Below, piece by piece: positions 9,118 through 19,799 of a stretch of DNA of 64,000 nt. The position numbers were made by a program, and so were the translations under genes. The notes under the pieces were generated by a model. It saw only the letters and a program-made list of their open reading frames with translations. It was not told the DNA's origin and did not search any database. The first letter of the stretch is position 1, and each line of letters begins with the position of its first letter. Origin of the DNA: an uncultured Lachnospiraceae bacterium (GTDB lineage: Bacteria > Bacillota > Clostridia > Lachnospirales > Lachnospiraceae); assembly GCA_934320895.1 (NCBI GenBank), contig CAKRFY010000013.1, positions 3,932 through 67,931 of the forward strand, read 5' to 3'.

Positions 9118-9209
9118 AAAATGTAACCTCTTTCTGCATAAATTCTTTTTTATTTAAAATTATATTTTTTTCAGTATAACATACTTTCCAATATTGTGCA
9201 AAAAACTTT

Positions 9210-9929
9210 CTATTTGTTAGCCCTTACTTTCTCACCGATTATCTCTCGAACTTTTTCACCGACATGTTTTTTCTCAGTTCTTTCCATGTTCTCCATATAA
9301 ACAGGTTCACAATACTCTATAGTAACATGCGCACTATGAATCCACGGCAAATGCTTTTCAAATACTTCATCCGTATTGTTTATTGCAACTGGGATTATAG
9401 GGCATTTTGACTTCTCCGCAAGTTTAAAACTCGCCTCATGAAACTCTAGAAGCTCCTCCCCCTTATTTCTGGTTCCTTCAGGTGCAATATATATAGAAGT
9501 TCCATTCTTCAACAGTTCAATACCCTGAAGAATTGTTTTCATTCCTTCCTTTATATTCTCTCTATCAAGAAACAAGCAGTTCATCTGCTTCATCCACCAT
9601 GAGATCATCGGTGTCTTTTCAATTTCTTTCTTTGAAACAAAAGCTGTCGGCATAGGAGCCGTCGTATATCCAACCAAAATATCAAAAAAGCCTCTGTGAT
9701 TATAAGCATACAATGCTGCTTTATCTCTCACGATGTTCTCCCTTCCCTTAACGGTCAGTTTAACACCCGACAAAAATAAAATCACCTTAAATCCACCTTT
9801 TACACAAACCTGTGCAACAACTGCTTTTTTTCTCTCATCAAACTTTCCAATAATCCACAATACAAGAGCCATTGGAATAGTAAATATTGCGTACAATATC
9901 AAAAAAATCGCAACCAATATAAGTCTCAT
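9210..9929 (-). CDS. plsC: 1-acyl-sn-glycerol-3-phosphate acyltransferase
   Basis: Acylates lysophosphatidic acid to phosphatidic acid in membrane lipid synthesis. Seen: an N-terminal membrane helix (about 3-24), the HX4D catalytic motif in NHRGFFD, the substrate motif APEGTRNKGEEL, and a basic end. The 239-residue length is usual for PlsC. ATG at 9929 is preceded by GAGGA. Divergent from the LysR gene, with about 260 bp between the starts. Confidence 0.9.
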   Translation of the reverse strand: MRLILVAIFLILYAIFTIPMALVLWIIGKFDERKKAVVAQVCVKGGFKVILFLSGVKLTVKGRENIVRDKAALYAYNHRGFFDILVGYTTAPMPTAFVSKKEIEKTPMISWWMKQMNCLFLDRENIKEGMKTILQGIELLKNGTSIYIAPEGTRNKGEELLEFHEASFKLAEKSKCPIIPVAINNTDEVFEKHLPWIHSAHVTIEYCEPVYMENMERTEKKHVGEKVREIIGEKVRANK

Positions 9930-10140
9930 ACTCTGTCCTCACTTCTTTTTTCTTTTGGTAACTTTCTCCATATGTGAACTACTCATTATCTAAAGCTAAT
10001 GGACTTCCTGCTTCAAACAAATAATTATAAATATATGAAGAACATTTCCGATAAATAAGTTTATCATGTGAATGAGATGATTGCAATAAATCGCGAACAC
10101 TTTTAGCTTTTATATTATTTTTTAATATTTTTCATTCCGC

Positions 10141-10169
10141 TTGCAATTCCCAAAAAGTCGTATTATACT
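10141..10169 (+). promoter_or_regulatory. Sigma-A promoter of the LysR gene
   Basis: TTGCAA (10141-10146), 17-bp spacer, TATACT (10164-10169), 21 bp before the chosen start codon. Close to consensus, so the regulator is probably expressed constitutively or autorepressed. Confidence 0.75.
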
Positions 10170-10190
10170 ACAATAAAAATGAGGTGTTAT

Positions 10191-11072
10191 ATGACTTTAG
10201 ATTACTACAGAATTTTCTTCTATGTGGCTCGCTATAAAAGTTTTTCTAAAGCTGCAGAAGCATTAAATAACAACCAGCCAAATATCACACGATATATGAA
10301 TATACTTGAGAGTGAACTTGGATGTAAACTTTTAATCCGCTCCCACAAAGGTGTCACACTTACTCCTGAGGGGAAACAACTTTACGATCATGTAGCTGTT
10401 GCTATGGCACAGCTTACAATGGGAGAAAATGAACTTATACGAAACAAAAGTTTAGAAATGGGAATTGTAACTATTGGCGTAAGCGAAACTGCTTTAAGAC
10501 TTTATCTTCTTCCTAAACTTGAAAAATTCCATAAACAATATCCACATGTAAGATTAAGGATTTCAAATCACTCCGCACCGCAAGCGGTTAGAGCTCTTGA
10601 AAAAGGTCTTGTCGACTTCGCTGTTATTACAACTCCTGTCGAATACAAAAAACCACTACATATGACAACACTTTTTCCTTTTAAAGAAATACTTATATGC
10701 GGCAGGGATTTTAGTGATATTGCCCAAAAAAGACAAAGTCTCCATGATCTTTTAAATATTCCTTTTATCTCATTGACAGAAGGAACCGCAACACATGACT
10801 CACATCACCAGTATTTCTTTGACAATCATCTTAAATTTGCTCCCGATATAGAGGCCGCAACAACCGATCAGATAATACCTATGGTAAAACATAATCTCGG
10901 AATTGGTTTTTGCCCTGAAGAGCTTGCAAAACCATTTATCGAAACTGGCGATATCCTTCAGATACCTCTTACCGAAAACGAACTTGAAAGAGAAATATGT
11001 CTTATTCAGGATATAAGTCATGGCACAAGCATCGCTGTGTCCAAACTTATAAACATGCTGATTGAGGAGTAA
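10191..11072 (+). CDS. LysR-family transcriptional regulator
   Basis: DNA-binding regulator with an N-terminal winged helix (MTLDYYRIFFYVARYKSFS, then KAAEALNNNQPNITRYMNIL as the recognition part) and a periplasmic-binding-protein-like effector domain from about residue 90 to the end. The effector is unknown. The frame also opens at 10179, but that ATG overlaps the GAGGTG ribosome site that serves the ATG at 10191, giving 293 residues. Targets may be the divergent plsC gene, but no clear T-N11-A pair was verified. Confidence 0.9.
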   Translation: MTLDYYRIFFYVARYKSFSKAAEALNNNQPNITRYMNILESELGCKLLIRSHKGVTLTPEGKQLYDHVAVAMAQLTMGENELIRNKSLEMGIVTIGVSETALRLYLLPKLEKFHKQYPHVRLRISNHSAPQAVRALEKGLVDFAVITTPVEYKKPLHMTTLFPFKEILICGRDFSDIAQKRQSLHDLLNIPFISLTEGTATHDSHHQYFFDNHLKFAPDIEAATTDQIIPMVKHNLGIGFCPEELAKPFIETGDILQIPLTENELEREICLIQDISHGTSIAVSKLINMLIEE

Positions 11073-11076
11073 GGCA

Positions 11077-11117
11077 AAAGAGATGTCCATCAAATAATGT
11101 GGCATCTCTTTTTTTAA
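11077..11117. terminator. Terminator after the LysR gene (hairpin copy 1)
   Basis: AAAAGAGATG (11077-11086) pairs with CATCTCTTTT (11103-11112) and is followed by T. Stem and loop closely resemble the hairpin at 13364-13403, so two like hairpins bracket the AAA/TOPRIM/leucine-rich-repeat block. Confidence 0.85.
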
Positions 11118-11187
11118 TCTGCCATCACTTTACCAGCAGCAGACACTCTCTGCACCCCAATGATACACTGCAATAATCATATAATTT

Positions 11188-11806
11188 CTATTGTAGTTTA
11201 TCATTGGTCAATTTTATCATTTCATACTTTCCGCAGTCTTTAAAGGTAAGTCCTTCTATTTCTACATCTTTCTTTATATACACTTTTATCTCCTTGTTTC
11301 CCGCAAATGCATACTTTGGCAGAATATCTATATTATCGTTAAGCACTACCGACTTTATGGAAAACTTAGACATTGTCGCATTTGGTAATGAATTAAATGC
11401 ATTCCTGCGTATGTACTTTACCTCGTCGGGTATCGTTATCTCAGCATTTTCTCTTTCTCCAAAATAACCATACAATCCGCCATCCTGAAGAATGATTACC
11501 ATATCATCTTTTATTGTGGCATAATTCATTCTTACCAGTTCTTTTGCAAGTGATTTTCTCCAGATAAAATATGAATCCCATAAAGTCCTGATAGTATCTA
11601 AATCAAGTTTATCTGTTTTAAACTTAACCTCAATATCCGTACACTTCTTTGAGTCAACACCCGGAATATTATAAAAATCCTGTTTTTTAAGACTTTTCAA
11701 TGTCGATGGAAACACAAATTTCTTTATCTGTCCGCATCCGCTATATATACTCACTACAAATTTTCCGTCAACACAGCCGTCAGATTTATAAGTATAAATT
11801 CTTTAT
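11188..11806 (-). pseudogene. 3' fragment of a BspA-like leucine-rich-repeat surface protein gene
   Basis: The open part (from a GTG at 11754) encodes about 188 residues that match the C-terminal halves of the two intact surface proteins at 53.5-56.1 kb: the IYxGCG segment, then a TLW-SY-WRESL-NELAR-like stretch, VILQDGGLYGYFGE and repeat units such as IPDEVKYIRRNAF. Signal peptide and the first half are missing. In the same frame, similarity to the paralogs continues upstream to about 11806 (SDGC near a RI-Y context), inside the end of the TOPRIM gene. So it is a broken paralog joined by recombination, not a short gene. Possibly still translated by coupling to the TOPRIM stop, with which its GTG overlaps by one base. 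Confidence 0.8.
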
Positions 11807-12101
11807 TACTCCCAACAGTATCATGGTCTATCAAAATAATAACTTTGTTAAAAAGTTCTTCCTTTTTAGTTGAATACTCCATCTGTTCCTGAAACCGTCT
11901 CATTTCTTCCGCTATATTCGTAATTCCTCCACAGCTTCTTATCTCTATTTTAGCTCCCTCTTTTACCAGAATTCTTTTCATCAGTCTGTTAGACACTGTG
12001 TTCTCCACAAATCCATCATATTTCCAGCCATATTTATATTGCAATACAAATTGTATCATCAACAAATCTGTTGTTCCTTCACAAAATACGACAGCTTTCA
12101 T
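11754..12101 (-). pseudogene. Truncated TOPRIM-domain protein (OLD/AbiL-type partner)
   Basis: Encodes 115 residues with a TOPRIM-like start VVFCEGTTD (catalytic Glu) and the acidic motif LIDHD. Nuclease partners of this kind are usually around twice this length. After DHDTVGSNK the sequence reads out of frame into the leucine-rich-repeat fragment, so the last 15 or so residues are probably foreign. The ATG directly follows the stop of the AAA ATPase gene with no gap, showing translational coupling and a former two-gene system. Metal-dependent nuclease activity is doubtful without the C-terminal part. Confidence 0.7.
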
Positions 12102-13196
12102 CTATCTCAACTCCAATCCATATTCATCCATCAACTGTACAGCTTTTAATGCATTAACATTGCGTGCTTTTACACCATCTTCCGTATTAACTAAGGTAAT
12201 CATTCTAATATCCTTTTGCATATCAGGACAACATTTTAAAACTGAATTTATTGCCTCCAGACTATGGGATGTCATAAATATCTGCACATTTAATTTTGCT
12301 GCATTTTCTATGATCCACTTAAACACTTTCCCCATAACAGAAACATGAATTGCTGTCTCAAATTCGTCTAACAATAAAATACCATCTTTTGCCTTAAGCA
12401 AAGCACTCAAAAGCAGCATTGCTTTTTTCATGCCGTCTCCGTATGCATTTAATAGAAGACCCTCTTTAAATTTTTTTGACAATACAACATATTTTCTTGA
12501 ATGAGTCATCTCATCTTCTACAGAATTAATCGAAACAAAATCCTGGTCAAATTCTTTCATAATCTCTACAAACTGTTCATATAACTTTGGATCTGTCATC
12601 AACGCATTTAAGTAAAATGAGTTATTAGCATGTTGAGTAGGTGACACATATACAACATTTTCAACTATACTTACAAATTTATTTCTTGATGTTGTGAATT
12701 TTCTTTGCAAACTGTAAATCTTATCTGAACCACTATTTTTGCCATTTATTTTATAATGTATGTCAAGGAGTGATGCTTCATAATCATTATGTTCATATTC
12801 TATTATTCCATCATCAGGTTTAAAAACTCCGATTTTGTCCAACTGCTCATCGTTTAAAATAGTATCTGAAAACTCCCCTATCAGCTCAACTAAAAAAATT
12901 TCATTATTATACTTTGCCGAATAAATAATACTTGTTTTATTATTTTCATTATTTATTGGAAACAATGACTTCATTGTGTCATAGGTGGTAGTAGAAATGC
13001 GTACTGAGTTTCCCTCCCTACGCCCAAGCAAACGCCACGCTCTTAAATCATTTGGACGCTCTAAACTTTCTATAATCTCTAAAATACTTGTTTTACCCGT
13101 ATTATTTTCACCGGCAATCACATTAACTCTGCCTAAATCTTCCAATTTTAAACCATCTATACCTCGATACTTTTCTATATTCAACTCCGATAGCAT
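12102..13196 (-). CDS. AAA-family ATPase of the OLD/AbiL-like (AAA_15) type
   Basis: ATPase half of a two-gene system related to OLD-family and AbiL phage-exclusion proteins. Seen: N-terminal strand MLSELNIEKYRGI, Walker A GENNTGKTS (about 29-37), the signature-like DGMKKAMLLLSALL, Walker B GILLLDEFETAIH and the switch histidine in MTSHSLEAINSVL. Length 364 is normal, so this gene looks intact. GAGGG precedes the ATG. Its TOPRIM partner downstream is truncated. In the OLD group the ATPase controls a TOPRIM nuclease; here that role is inferred, and the system is likely dead. Confidence 0.82.
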   Translation of the reverse strand: MLSELNIEKYRGIDGLKLEDLGRVNVIAGENNTGKTSILEIIESLERPNDLRAWRLLGRREGNSVRISTTTYDTMKSLFPINNENNKTSIIYSAKYNNEIFLVELIGEFSDTILNDEQLDKIGVFKPDDGIIEYEHNDYEASLLDIHYKINGKNSGSDKIYSLQRKFTTSRNKFVSIVENVVYVSPTQHANNSFYLNALMTDPKLYEQFVEIMKEFDQDFVSINSVEDEMTHSRKYVVLSKKFKEGLLLNAYGDGMKKAMLLLSALLKAKDGILLLDEFETAIHVSVMGKVFKWIIENAAKLNVQIFMTSHSLEAINSVLKCCPDMQKDIRMITLVNTEDGVKARNVNALKAVQLMDEYGLELR

Positions 13197-13363
13197 ATTT
13201 TTCCCTCTTTTAATAAAATTTCATCGTTATCATATAACTTGTTATTTATATTATATACACTGTTGCAATAAAATAATAATATCCTACCCACATTATAAAC
13301 GCAAGCTTTACTATCTGCTGTCAAATAAAAGTACAATTCATTTTTCAACAAATTCCTAAACTT

Positions 13364-13403
13364 AAAAAAGAGATGTCAATTCAAATAGTGACATCTCTTT
13401 TTT
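13364..13403. terminator. Hairpin copy 2, upstream side of the AAA block
   Basis: A 14-bp stem (13364-13377 with 13390-13403) with A and T runs on either side. It can end the minus-strand gene at 13416. Sequence and loop are almost those of the hairpin at 11077-11117, in the same orientation. Confidence 0.85.
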
Positions 13404-13415
13404 GAATAAACTGAA

Positions 13416-13694
13416 TTATTTTTTCCACGGATTATCTCCATATTTTATCATATCGTAAAAATAATATTCCTGAGCCCCAGCATTACTTGCTATTTCCTTT
13501 TCATATTCATAATTGGCTTTGATTGCTTTTAAAACCTGCTGTTTTTTAGTATCATCCATCTGTTCATATGTCTTTTCAATCGATATAAGATACTCCTCCA
13601 AAACTATCTTGTGATAATCTTCATCTGCTTGAACCTGCTTTTTGTCTTCATTTGAATTTTCTTTCTTAACTATCTCTTTCATATCTTTGGCCAT
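13416..13694 (-). CDS. Hypothetical protein, possibly a fragment
   Basis: About 92 residues from the ATG at 13694 (the frame stays open to 13784, but there it runs antisense to a kinase remnant). Lys/Glu-rich and mainly helical, with KKQQVLKAIKANYEYEKEI and an end YFYDMIKYGDNPWKK. No recognised family, no signal peptide, and no convincing ribosome site at the start. The change of content at about 13697 looks like a recombination joint, so its true N-terminus may be lost. Confidence 0.45.
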   Translation of the reverse strand: MAKDMKEIVKKENSNEDKKQVQADEDYHKIVLEEYLISIEKTYEQMDDTKKQQVLKAIKANYEYEKEIASNAGAQEYYFYDMIKYGDNPWKK

Positions 13695-13698
13695 ATAA

Positions 13699-14181
13699 AC
13701 AGAAGCTGCTTTTGTGCATGATATAGAACAAACCCACCTGTCAACAAACACTGGTAATCTAGTAATAGATGCATTTATCAGCAATCATATGTCCATCGCA
13801 CATAATGAAAACATAAATTTTAATACTGATATCCAATCCATTTCTGGTAGTCTGCCTATATCCGATTATGACTTTTCAATTATACTAGGAAACCTTCTGG
13901 ATAACTCATTAAATGCCTGTCGAAAGATATCTTGTTCTTTTCCAAGACAGATTTCCGTGACCTTATTCACCACTGAATTAGAATTTGTAATACATATATC
14001 CAACACGACCTTCAAAGAGGATAAATGTTTAAATACAGAATATGAACAACTTTACCACGGCTATGGTCAGAAAAATATTGCCAAAATAGTACAAAAATAC
14101 AGTGGCGTTTATACAAATTATACTGAAAATAACTGGTATCACTCCATTATCAGTATTCCTCTTGTAGTTCCCCAAACATAA
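13699..14181 (+). pseudogene. C-terminal remnant of an AgrC-like GHKL histidine kinase
   Basis: Opens directly after a stop codon without a ribosome site. The translation begins inside a kinase: GNLVIDAFISNHMSIA, then the N-box IILGNLLDNSLNACRKI and a degenerate G-box HGYGQKNIAKIVQKY. The membrane helices and the phosphorylated histidine are absent, so it cannot signal. It belongs to the same family as the intact kinase at 56372-57661. No response-regulator gene is nearby. Confidence 0.82.
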
Positions 14182-14227
14182 TATTCCTTATGTTAAATTT
14201 ACCTATAACATAAAATTAGTGTACACA

Positions 14228-14281
14228 AAACAAGCAGGAAAAATCTTTTCTTTTATCCACAAAATTTTCTCCTGCTTGTTT
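14228..14281. terminator. Hairpin after the kinase remnant
   Basis: AACAAGCAGG (14229-14238) pairs with CCTGCTTGTT (14271-14280), with A/T-rich extensions. Probably the surviving terminator of the kinase gene and possibly of the convergent ATP synthase operon. Confidence 0.7.
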
Positions 14282-14369
14282 ATCAATGTAAACATACACA
14301 TTATCTATTCATATTTAATTGTTATCCACCTATAACTTACAATAAATACTATATCTATACAATATATTT

Positions 14370-14783
14370 TTATTTCTTTGCACTTGCCACCTTGATACGT
14401 GCCATTGCTCTTGCAAGTGAAGCTCTGGAATGATAATACTCACGAATACTCTGTTTCTGACGCATCTGTTCCTCGGCTCTCTCTTTCGCTTCCTGAGCTC
14501 TCGCCATATCTATTTCCTCCGGATGCTCTGCCGTTTCCACAAGCAGAGTCACACGGTTATTCATTATCTCGACAAGTCCCATTCCTACAACAGCTTCCTG
14601 CCACTCGCTCTCGCCTTCCGGTTTAAAACGCATATCTCCACGGTTAATGGCAATTACCATATTTTCATGGTGGGCAAGAATCTCTTTTTCTCCGTCAAAT
14701 TCTGGTACTACTACGGACTCACATTTTCCTGAGAAAAATACTCTGTTTGCAGATATAACCTTTAAATAAAACGAATTAGCCAT
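14370..14783 (-). CDS. atpC: ATP synthase F1 epsilon subunit
   Basis: Part of the rotor central stalk, linking gamma to the c-ring and able to inhibit hydrolysis. The N-terminal beta sandwich (about 1-85) contains FYLKVISANRVFFSGKCESVVVPEFDGE and the helical C-terminal hairpin follows (about 90-137) with Ala/Arg-rich helices. Normal length. GAGGG precedes the ATG. Last gene of the operon, set off from atpD by a structured 128-bp gap. Confidence 0.95.
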   Translation of the reverse strand: MANSFYLKVISANRVFFSGKCESVVVPEFDGEKEILAHHENMVIAINRGDMRFKPEGESEWQEAVVGMGLVEIMNNRVTLLVETAEHPEEIDMARAQEAKERAEEQMRQKQSIREYYHSRASLARAMARIKVASAKK

Positions 14784-14798
14784 ATTCCCTCATTTCTG

Positions 14799-14898
14799 GT
14801 TACTGTTCACACATACGGTGCGACCAGCAACGATTACACCCCATAAAGATATGCATCCTTTGATGCCTAAGGGTGTAATCCTGCAAATAAACAGTAAC
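14799..14898. repeat. Nested inverted repeats in the atpD-atpC gap
   Basis: Three concentric stems: GTTACTGTT (14799-14807) with AACAGTAAC (14890-14898); GATTACACCC (14832-14841) with GGGTGTAATC (14871-14880); and GCATC with GATGC (14853-14866). No T run follows, so it is not a simple terminator. It could be a transcript-processing or attenuating structure, or a small mobile inverted-repeat element. Confidence 0.7.
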
Positions 14899-14911
14899 TT
14901 AATACTTTTGT

Positions 14912-16321
<1,410 letters not shown>

Positions 16322-17224
16322 TTATCTTCTTTTTTTGCGTTTCTGTGCCTTTGCTCCAGCTATTACCTCTGTTATCTCCTGTGTAATAGCTGCCTGTCTG
16401 GCACGATTATATAAAATATCCAATTCATGCAACATATCCTTTGCACTGTTTGTCGCATTTTCCATTGCCATCATTCGCGCGTTCTGCTCACACGAAAATG
16501 CTTCAACAAGCGCGCCATATACGAAACCTACCAGATAGTCAGGAACTATTCTATCCATAACTGCTTCTGCTGAAGGAACAAGCGCAAGTTCCTCCCTCGG
16601 TGCATCCACCGGAATATGCATTGAAGTAAAGTCTGCTCTCTTCAATGGAAGGAGCTGTTTTATCTCAACTTCCTCCGCAACCGCATTCACCATGGCTGTG
16701 TAAATGATGTATATTTCATCAAGTTTTCCCTCATGATACTGCTGCAAAAGTTCCCCTGATATATTTCTTGCTCTATTAAGAGAAGGATTCTGAACAGTGT
16801 AGTGGAACTGTTTATCAATATGCACCCCTTGCTGTTCAAAATAATGTCTTCCAAGTTCTCCAAGAACAAACAGTTTATTGTTTGGATGAGTCTGAAGATG
16901 CTCGTAGGCTGCTTTCATGATATTGTGGTTATAAGAACCTGCAAGTCCTTTATCCGCTGTAACTACAATATAACCCACACGCTTTTCTTCCGGCTTTTTT
17001 TCTACGGCTGAATCGGATTCAAAATATATATCTTCAAGTTCAGGCAAATGTCTTAAGATACGACTCATCTCCGACTGTAAAGCAAAGAAATATGGTTCTG
17101 TATCTGCAAGCATTTTCTTTGACTTTTTAAGCTTAGAAGTGGAAATCATATACATGGCATTTGTGATTTTTAATGTGTCCTGAATGCTTCGCATTCTATC
17201 CTGAATCTCTTTAATATTTGCCAT
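16322..17224 (-). CDS. atpG: ATP synthase F1 gamma subunit
   Basis: Rotor shaft inside the alpha/beta hexamer. The N-terminal helix MANIKEIQDRMRSIQDTLKI and the C-terminal helix with ENATNSAKDMLHELDILYNR and RQAAITQEITEVIAGA are clear. Middle contains VVTADKGLAGSYNHNIMKA. Starts at the ATG 17224 after GGAGG; upstream codons overlap atpA and are not used. 300 residues, normal. Confidence 0.97.
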   Translation of the reverse strand: MANIKEIQDRMRSIQDTLKITNAMYMISTSKLKKSKKMLADTEPYFFALQSEMSRILRHLPELEDIYFESDSAVEKKPEEKRVGYIVVTADKGLAGSYNHNIMKAAYEHLQTHPNNKLFVLGELGRHYFEQQGVHIDKQFHYTVQNPSLNRARNISGELLQQYHEGKLDEIYIIYTAMVNAVAEEVEIKQLLPLKRADFTSMHIPVDAPREELALVPSAEAVMDRIVPDYLVGFVYGALVEAFSCEQNARMMAMENATNSAKDMLHELDILYNRARQAAITQEITEVIAGAKAQKRKKRR

Positions 17225-17240
17225 AAATATTCCTCCGGTT

Positions 17241-18740
17241 CTATTTAGACATTTCCTTTCCCAACTCAACGATCTTATTTATCATCTCGTCAGAAATCAC
17301 TTTCTTATCATCTATCTCTTTGCCAATCTCAGGATGTTTTGTATCAAACTGTGCCAAAATATCCATCTGAAGTTTCTTTACATTTTTCTTTCCAACTTTA
17401 TCAAATACTCCTGCATTTGCAAGACAAAGTGTGATAACCTGCTTATGAAGACTAAGCTGGCTGCAAAGTGGCTGTTTAAGAAGCTCCATAAGTGCTTCAC
17501 CATGATCAAGCTGTGCCTTTGTAGCACTGTCAAGGTCAGAAGAAAACTGTGTGAATACTTCCATTTCCCTGTACTGTGCAAGATCAATACGAATACTTCC
17601 TGCAACTTTCTTCATTGCCTTTGTCTGTGCAGCACCACCTACACGTGATACTGACAAGCCGACATTTACGGCAGGACGCATACCTGAGAAGAAAAGGTTG
17701 CTCTCAAGGAATATCTGTCCGTCTGTGATAGAGATAACATTTGTAGGAATATACGCTGATACATCTCCTGCCTGTGTCTCTATGATCGGAAGTGCTGTTA
17801 TTGAACCTCCACCTAGTTCATCACTAAGTCTGCTTGATCTCTCAAGAAGTCTTGAATGAAGATAGAATACATCACCAGGATAAGCCTCACGACCTGGTGA
17901 ACGTTCAAGCAAAAGTGAAATTGCTCTGTATGCCACGGCATGTTTTGAAAGATCATCATAAACTATCAAAACATCTTTTCCTTTATGCATGAAATACTCT
18001 GCAAGTGCTGTTCCAGCATATGGAGCGATATACTGTAATGATGCAGGATCACTTGCTGTAGATGAAACTACTATGGAATAATCCATTGCATCATGTTTCT
18101 TTAATGTATTTACGATTTTTGCAACTGTTGAAGCTTTCTGTCCTATAGCGACATATACGCATATAACATCTTTGCCTCTCTGATTGATTATCGTATCTGT
18201 AGCTATGGAAGTTTTACCTGTCTGTCTGTCACCGATTATAAGTTCTCGCTGACCTCTTCCTATAGGGAACATTGAGTCAATTGAAAGAATACCTGTTTCA
18301 AGTGGTGTATCAACTGACTTTCTGTCTACGATACTTGGTGCTTCCTGTTCAACTGGGAAATAATCATCTTCCTTTATATCTCCCTCTCCATCAATAGGTT
18401 CACCTAATGCATTTACAACTCTTCCAAGGAATGCATCTCCAACAGGAATACCAGCCTTTTTCTTTGTTCTTACAACTTTTGTTCCTTCTTTGATGCCAAG
18501 ATCACTACCGAAAAGGATACATCCGATTTCATTCTGTCTGATATCCTGAACCATTCCCTTGACACCATTTTCAAAAGTTACGATCTCACCATACATTGCA
18601 TGGTCTATACCATATATTGTTGCGATTCCGTCACCAACCCAGATAACCTCTCCAGTTTCTCTTGCCGAATCGTCCCAATCAAAATCTTCTATCTCTTTTT
18701 TAATTATAGATATGATATCTGTTGCGCTAATAGCTCCCAA
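17241..18740 (-). CDS. atpA: ATP synthase F1 alpha subunit
   Basis: Regulatory nucleotide-binding subunit of F1. Seen: Walker [23 protein letters not shown] as Walker B and the signature [18 protein letters not shown]. The first in-frame ATG (18788) lies within atpH; a GGAGGTG site sits six bases before a TTG at 18740, which gives 499 residues beginning in GAISATDII, the usual length. I therefore take this TTG as the start. Confidence 0.96.
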   Translation of the reverse strand: MGAISATDIISIIKKEIEDFDWDDSARETGEVIWVGDGIATIYGIDHAMYGEIVTFENGVKGMVQDIRQNEIGCILFGSDLGIKEGTKVVRTKKKAGIPVGDAFLGRVVNALGEPIDGEGDIKEDDYFPVEQEAPSIVDRKSVDTPLETGILSIDSMFPIGRGQRELIIGDRQTGKTSIATDTIINQRGKDVICVYVAIGQKASTVAKIVNTLKKHDAMDYSIVVSSTASDPASLQYIAPYAGTALAEYFMHKGKDVLIVYDDLSKHAVAYRAISLLLERSPGREAYPGDVFYLHSRLLERSSRLSDELGGGSITALPIIETQAGDVSAYIPTNVISITDGQIFLESNLFFSGMRPAVNVGLSVSRVGGAAQTKAMKKVAGSIRIDLAQYREMEVFTQFSSDLDSATKAQLDHGEALMELLKQPLCSQLSLHKQVITLCLANAGVFDKVGKKNVKKLQMDILAQFDTKHPEIGKEIDDKKVISDEMINKIVELGKEMSK

Positions 18741-18745
18741 CAAAT

Positions 18746-19264
18746 TCACCTCCCAGTCATTTTTCGTTCCAGCTGGCTTAACCGCCATGTGAAACTCTTA
18801 TCATATTCTTCCATCTTTGTCTTAACTACATATCCGCCAAGTAACGAAGCATCCACATTCTCAGATAATTCAATGGTGTATTCCGGATATTTCTTTTTAA
18901 TATCATCTTTTATACCAGCTATCTCATCCTGCGACATTTCTTTTGCACTTGTTACTGTGGCGCGAAGAATGTGATTTTTTTCGTCCCAATATTCACGGTA
19001 AGCCTTGAAAATATCACTAAGTTCATCGGCATTACCGACTTTGCACATTTCCTTTATGAAATTTGCGATTACGGACGAAAGTTTTGCTTTTTGGAAAATA
19101 TCATCAATCACTTTTTCCTTCTTGTCAAGACTGACAACAGGACATTCCAAAACCTCTTTCAGAACAGGTGTAAGTGACAATATATCCTCAGCATCATTTA
19201 CATCTTTTCTGTCAACCGACAGATCGTACAAAACCTTTGCACTATTTACTGCTGTCTGCGTCAC
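18746..19264 (-). CDS. atpH: ATP synthase delta subunit
   Basis: Joins the peripheral stalk to the top of F1. The N-terminal helical bundle ([15 protein letters not shown]) and C-terminal part ([17 protein letters not shown], then [10 protein letters not shown]) are typical. GTG at 19273 and GTG at 19264 are both possible; AGGTGA is well spaced from the latter. The gene overlaps the end of atpF, indicating translational coupling. Confidence 0.94.
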   Translation of the reverse strand: MTQTAVNSAKVLYDLSVDRKDVNDAEDILSLTPVLKEVLECPVVSLDKKEKVIDDIFQKAKLSSVIANFIKEMCKVGNADELSDIFKAYREYWDEKNHILRATVTSAKEMSQDEIAGIKDDIKKKYPEYTIELSENVDASLLGGYVVKTKMEEYDKSFTWRLSQLERKMTGR

Positions 19265-19694
19265 GGCTATCACCTGTCTCTAAAATTTTTCTTGCTGCGA
19301 CAACGGCGAGTTTTGCAATCTCTGCCTGTGTTGCCTGCATTGCTTTTTCATGCTGAGCCTCGATATCTCTCTTGGCTTTCTCTTTCAAGCGTTCTGTCTC
19401 AACCCTGATATCTTCCATCTGGGAGTTATAAGCCTCATCAGCACGCTCCTTAGCATCTGCTAATATCTGGTCAGCCTCTGTCTTTGCTGTCTTGATCTTA
19501 TCATGATATTCTTTTTTAAGTTTTGCAGCCTCATCTTCTGCATTCTTTGCACTCTTAAACTGATTATTTATCATTTCCTCACGTGCATTGATGACATTCA
19601 TAACAGGCTGGAATAAGAACTTTTTGAATATCGCATATATGACAAGCAGATTAACGACTGTCCATAAAATATTCCATGGGTTTATACTTAACAT
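19242..19694 (-). CDS. atpF: ATP synthase F0 b subunit
   Basis: Peripheral stalk subunit. One membrane helix near the N-terminus (about 6-25, NPWNILWTVVNLLVIYAIF) is followed by a long charged coiled coil (30-140) rich in Lys, Glu and Ala. The start at 19694 (ATG) follows AAGGA; the upstream ATG at 19715 lacks a site. Overlaps atpH by about 20 bases. Confidence 0.95.
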   Translation of the reverse strand: MLSINPWNILWTVVNLLVIYAIFKKFLFQPVMNVINAREEMINNQFKSAKNAEDEAAKLKKEYHDKIKTAKTEADQILADAKERADEAYNSQMEDIRVETERLKEKAKRDIEAQHEKAMQATQAEIAKLAVVAARKILETGDSRDADSSK

Positions 19695-19799
19695 ATATTG
19701 TCCTTCTTTCAACAATCCATTAAAAAAACATAATCTGTATCAACAATATGGTTATTGTCTGCACATTTCACAGACAATAACTTATGGTCAATGTTTATC

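Noticed and set aside
14799-14898. A simple terminator between atpD and atpC
   Set aside because: No T run follows any of the stems in the operon direction.
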